Shown here: one piece after another, positions 62,895-64,000 of the stretch
Numbering within the stretch: position 1 is the stretch's first letter
How the letters are laid out: every line of letters starts with the position of its first letter
NCBI GenBank assembly: GCA_009869945.1
Contig: WIXG01000090.1
Coordinates: forward strand, 62,001 to 126,000
From: Mesaphorura yosii
Taxonomy: Eukaryota; Arthropoda; Collembola; Poduromorpha; Tullbergiidae
Reading direction: 5' to 3'
DNA: 64,000 nt
Notes under the pieces: model-generated
What the model saw: the letters and a program-made list of their open reading frames with translations, nothing else
The model's database searches: none
Told to the model about the DNA's origin: nothing
Position numbers and translations under genes: made by a program

Positions 62895-63941
62895 TTATGT
62901 TTCCAGAAAATCCTTCAGCAGGATGCTCCGTCGCTTCTCTGCAATGTCCATTTGGTTTTGTAAATCGCCACGATCTGTTGTCTCCGCTCTCTCGATTTTC
63001 CATGATAAATTCTCAATTTCAGCTTCCAACTGAGCTTGCTGGTACTCGAACTATGATTATGTTAAAGATAGAAGCTTTAGAGTGTGAGACAAAATTAACT
63101 TTTTCTGCTAGCCGGCAGAAACTGCAGCTCACCAGCTCTTTGCGTGGGCCACCCTCCATGTAGTAAGCGTAAGGGTACGTATACTTGAGTGTATAACGAC
63201 ATTTGGCTAATAAGTTGGCAGCGTCGAGCAAATATTGCCAATCTATCCATGTTCCGGAGCATTCCATCACCTTTTAAATAAAGTTTCATAATAAGAACCT
63301 CGAACTTTGCAGTTTCGCATCGCAAGCATAATAACCCTTACGGATTACGGCCTTACCTTAACTTCTATGCGATCCTTAATTCTCTGAAGAGTTTGTTCCT
63401 CCAATTTCAAGCTTTTCGAGTGATTTTCCCACTGTAGAAAATTGCATCATGTAATACTTCACACTCAGCAGCATGTGCATTAATCAAAATATCGTGATTT
63501 AGTTAATTACCCTTTCATAATAATGGAGATACTTCTTCAGAGCCTCCCTAGCCTGAGCATGAACTGATTCGTACGCAATATTTGGGTTCTCTTTGTATCT
63601 GGAACATTCGTAGTATTCCGAGCCGTGGCTCTTCCAGTCACCAAGACACATCCAGCAAAAGTCATGTTTGCAATTGTAACATTGCATGTGATTGCAACCT
63701 CCGTTTTTCTCAATGCAGATGTGACATTTGGGACACTATAGAAACAAAACGCAAAATTGTCATTGGGAGACGCTAAAGACACTTGGTTTGAATATCAATC
63801 AAATAACTTGACAGTTGACATACGTCTTTAGTGTGAGCACTGATGTAATTGGCTGTTTCGCTATCGTCCGCGCATTTTGTTAGCCAACGCTTAATGGTCT
63901 CACAGTCAGTAGGAGCGTGGTAGTCGGTGCCACACTTGAAA
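62895..63941 (-). CDS. ARIH2: E3 ubiquitin ligase ariadne-2, C-terminal half (runs off the right edge)
   Basis: RBR-type E3 ubiquitin ligase that passes ubiquitin through a catalytic Cys and works with neddylated Cullin-5 ligases in animals. Exons in transcript order: 63941-63824, 63735-63511, 63431-63357, 63270-63133, 63050-62895; phases agree. The window encodes the end of the IBR domain ([37 protein letters not shown]) and RING2/Rcat ([19 protein letters not shown], then [21 protein letters not shown]), in which the second Cys of GGCNHMQC-type motifs marks the catalytic region. The Ariadne domain follows with [26 protein letters not shown] and [15 protein letters not shown], ending KDFLET. 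Similarity to vertebrate ARIH2 is high to the last residues and clearly higher than to ARIH1. The N-terminal acidic region, RING1 and first IBR part lie beyond position 64000. Confidence 0.95.
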
Positions 63942-64000
63942 CTAAAGAAGCATGATATGCACATTTAGTCCAATGGCCGGAGGCAGAGATTAAGGAAATG

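Overview
The window is animal nuclear DNA. Genes are split by GT-AG introns, spacing is loose (about 8 genes in 64 kb), and the recognisable proteins are metazoan: a LAP-family (Erbin/Scribble-type) scaffold, sphingosine kinase, Mediator subunit 15, DRG1, a Rho-family GTPase and the RBR ligase ARIH2. Mostly short introns and A+T-rich intergenic DNA suggest a small-genome invertebrate, probably a protostome. The phylum cannot be fixed by reading alone. No bacterial operon, CRISPR array, rRNA or convincing tRNA was seen.

Layout, left to right. (1) 1152-4182 (+): three-exon, two-finger C2H2 zinc-finger protein with long acidic, disordered flanks. (2) 4183-9591: mostly non-coding, with a cluster of TGACGTAA-type sites, a decayed tyrosine-phosphatase-like fragment and a decayed Ty3/gypsy-like fragment. 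(3) About 9.6-30.2 kb (+): an 11-coding-exon LAP gene (16 LRRs, long linker, C-terminal PDZ), probably with non-coding 5' exons near 9.6-9.9 kb and 19.0 kb. (4) 32095-34611 (-): sphingosine kinase, with a foldback (MITE-like) element just upstream. (5) 34.8-43.6 kb: long non-coding stretch. (6) 43785-51470 (+): MED15 in 13 exons. Its 3.6-kb intron holds two long same-strand ORFs that each begin with a phase-compatible acceptor. (7) 51796-53227 (-): DRG1, tail to tail with MED15. (8) 53909-54853 (-): divergent Rho-family GTPase with altered catalytic motifs and a CAAX box. (9) 54.9-60.1 kb: non-coding, with a decayed non-LTR reverse-transcriptase tail and a three-copy foldback/direct repeat. 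(10) 60131-61701 (+): unrecognised basic protein with one C2HC finger. (11) 62895 to beyond the right edge (-): ARIH2.

The genes do not form one pathway. They are unrelated single-copy animal genes. I rebuilt exon models by hand from ORF frames, splice consensus and family conservation. Phases agree across every junction in the LAP, MED15, DRG1, Rho, sphingosine kinase and ARIH2 models. I found no clear evidence of a wholly new biological system. The strongest candidates for novelty are the possible alternative MED15 C-termini, the Rho GTPase with replaced P-loop and switch II residues, and a cluster of S/TxIP motifs in the LAP protein.
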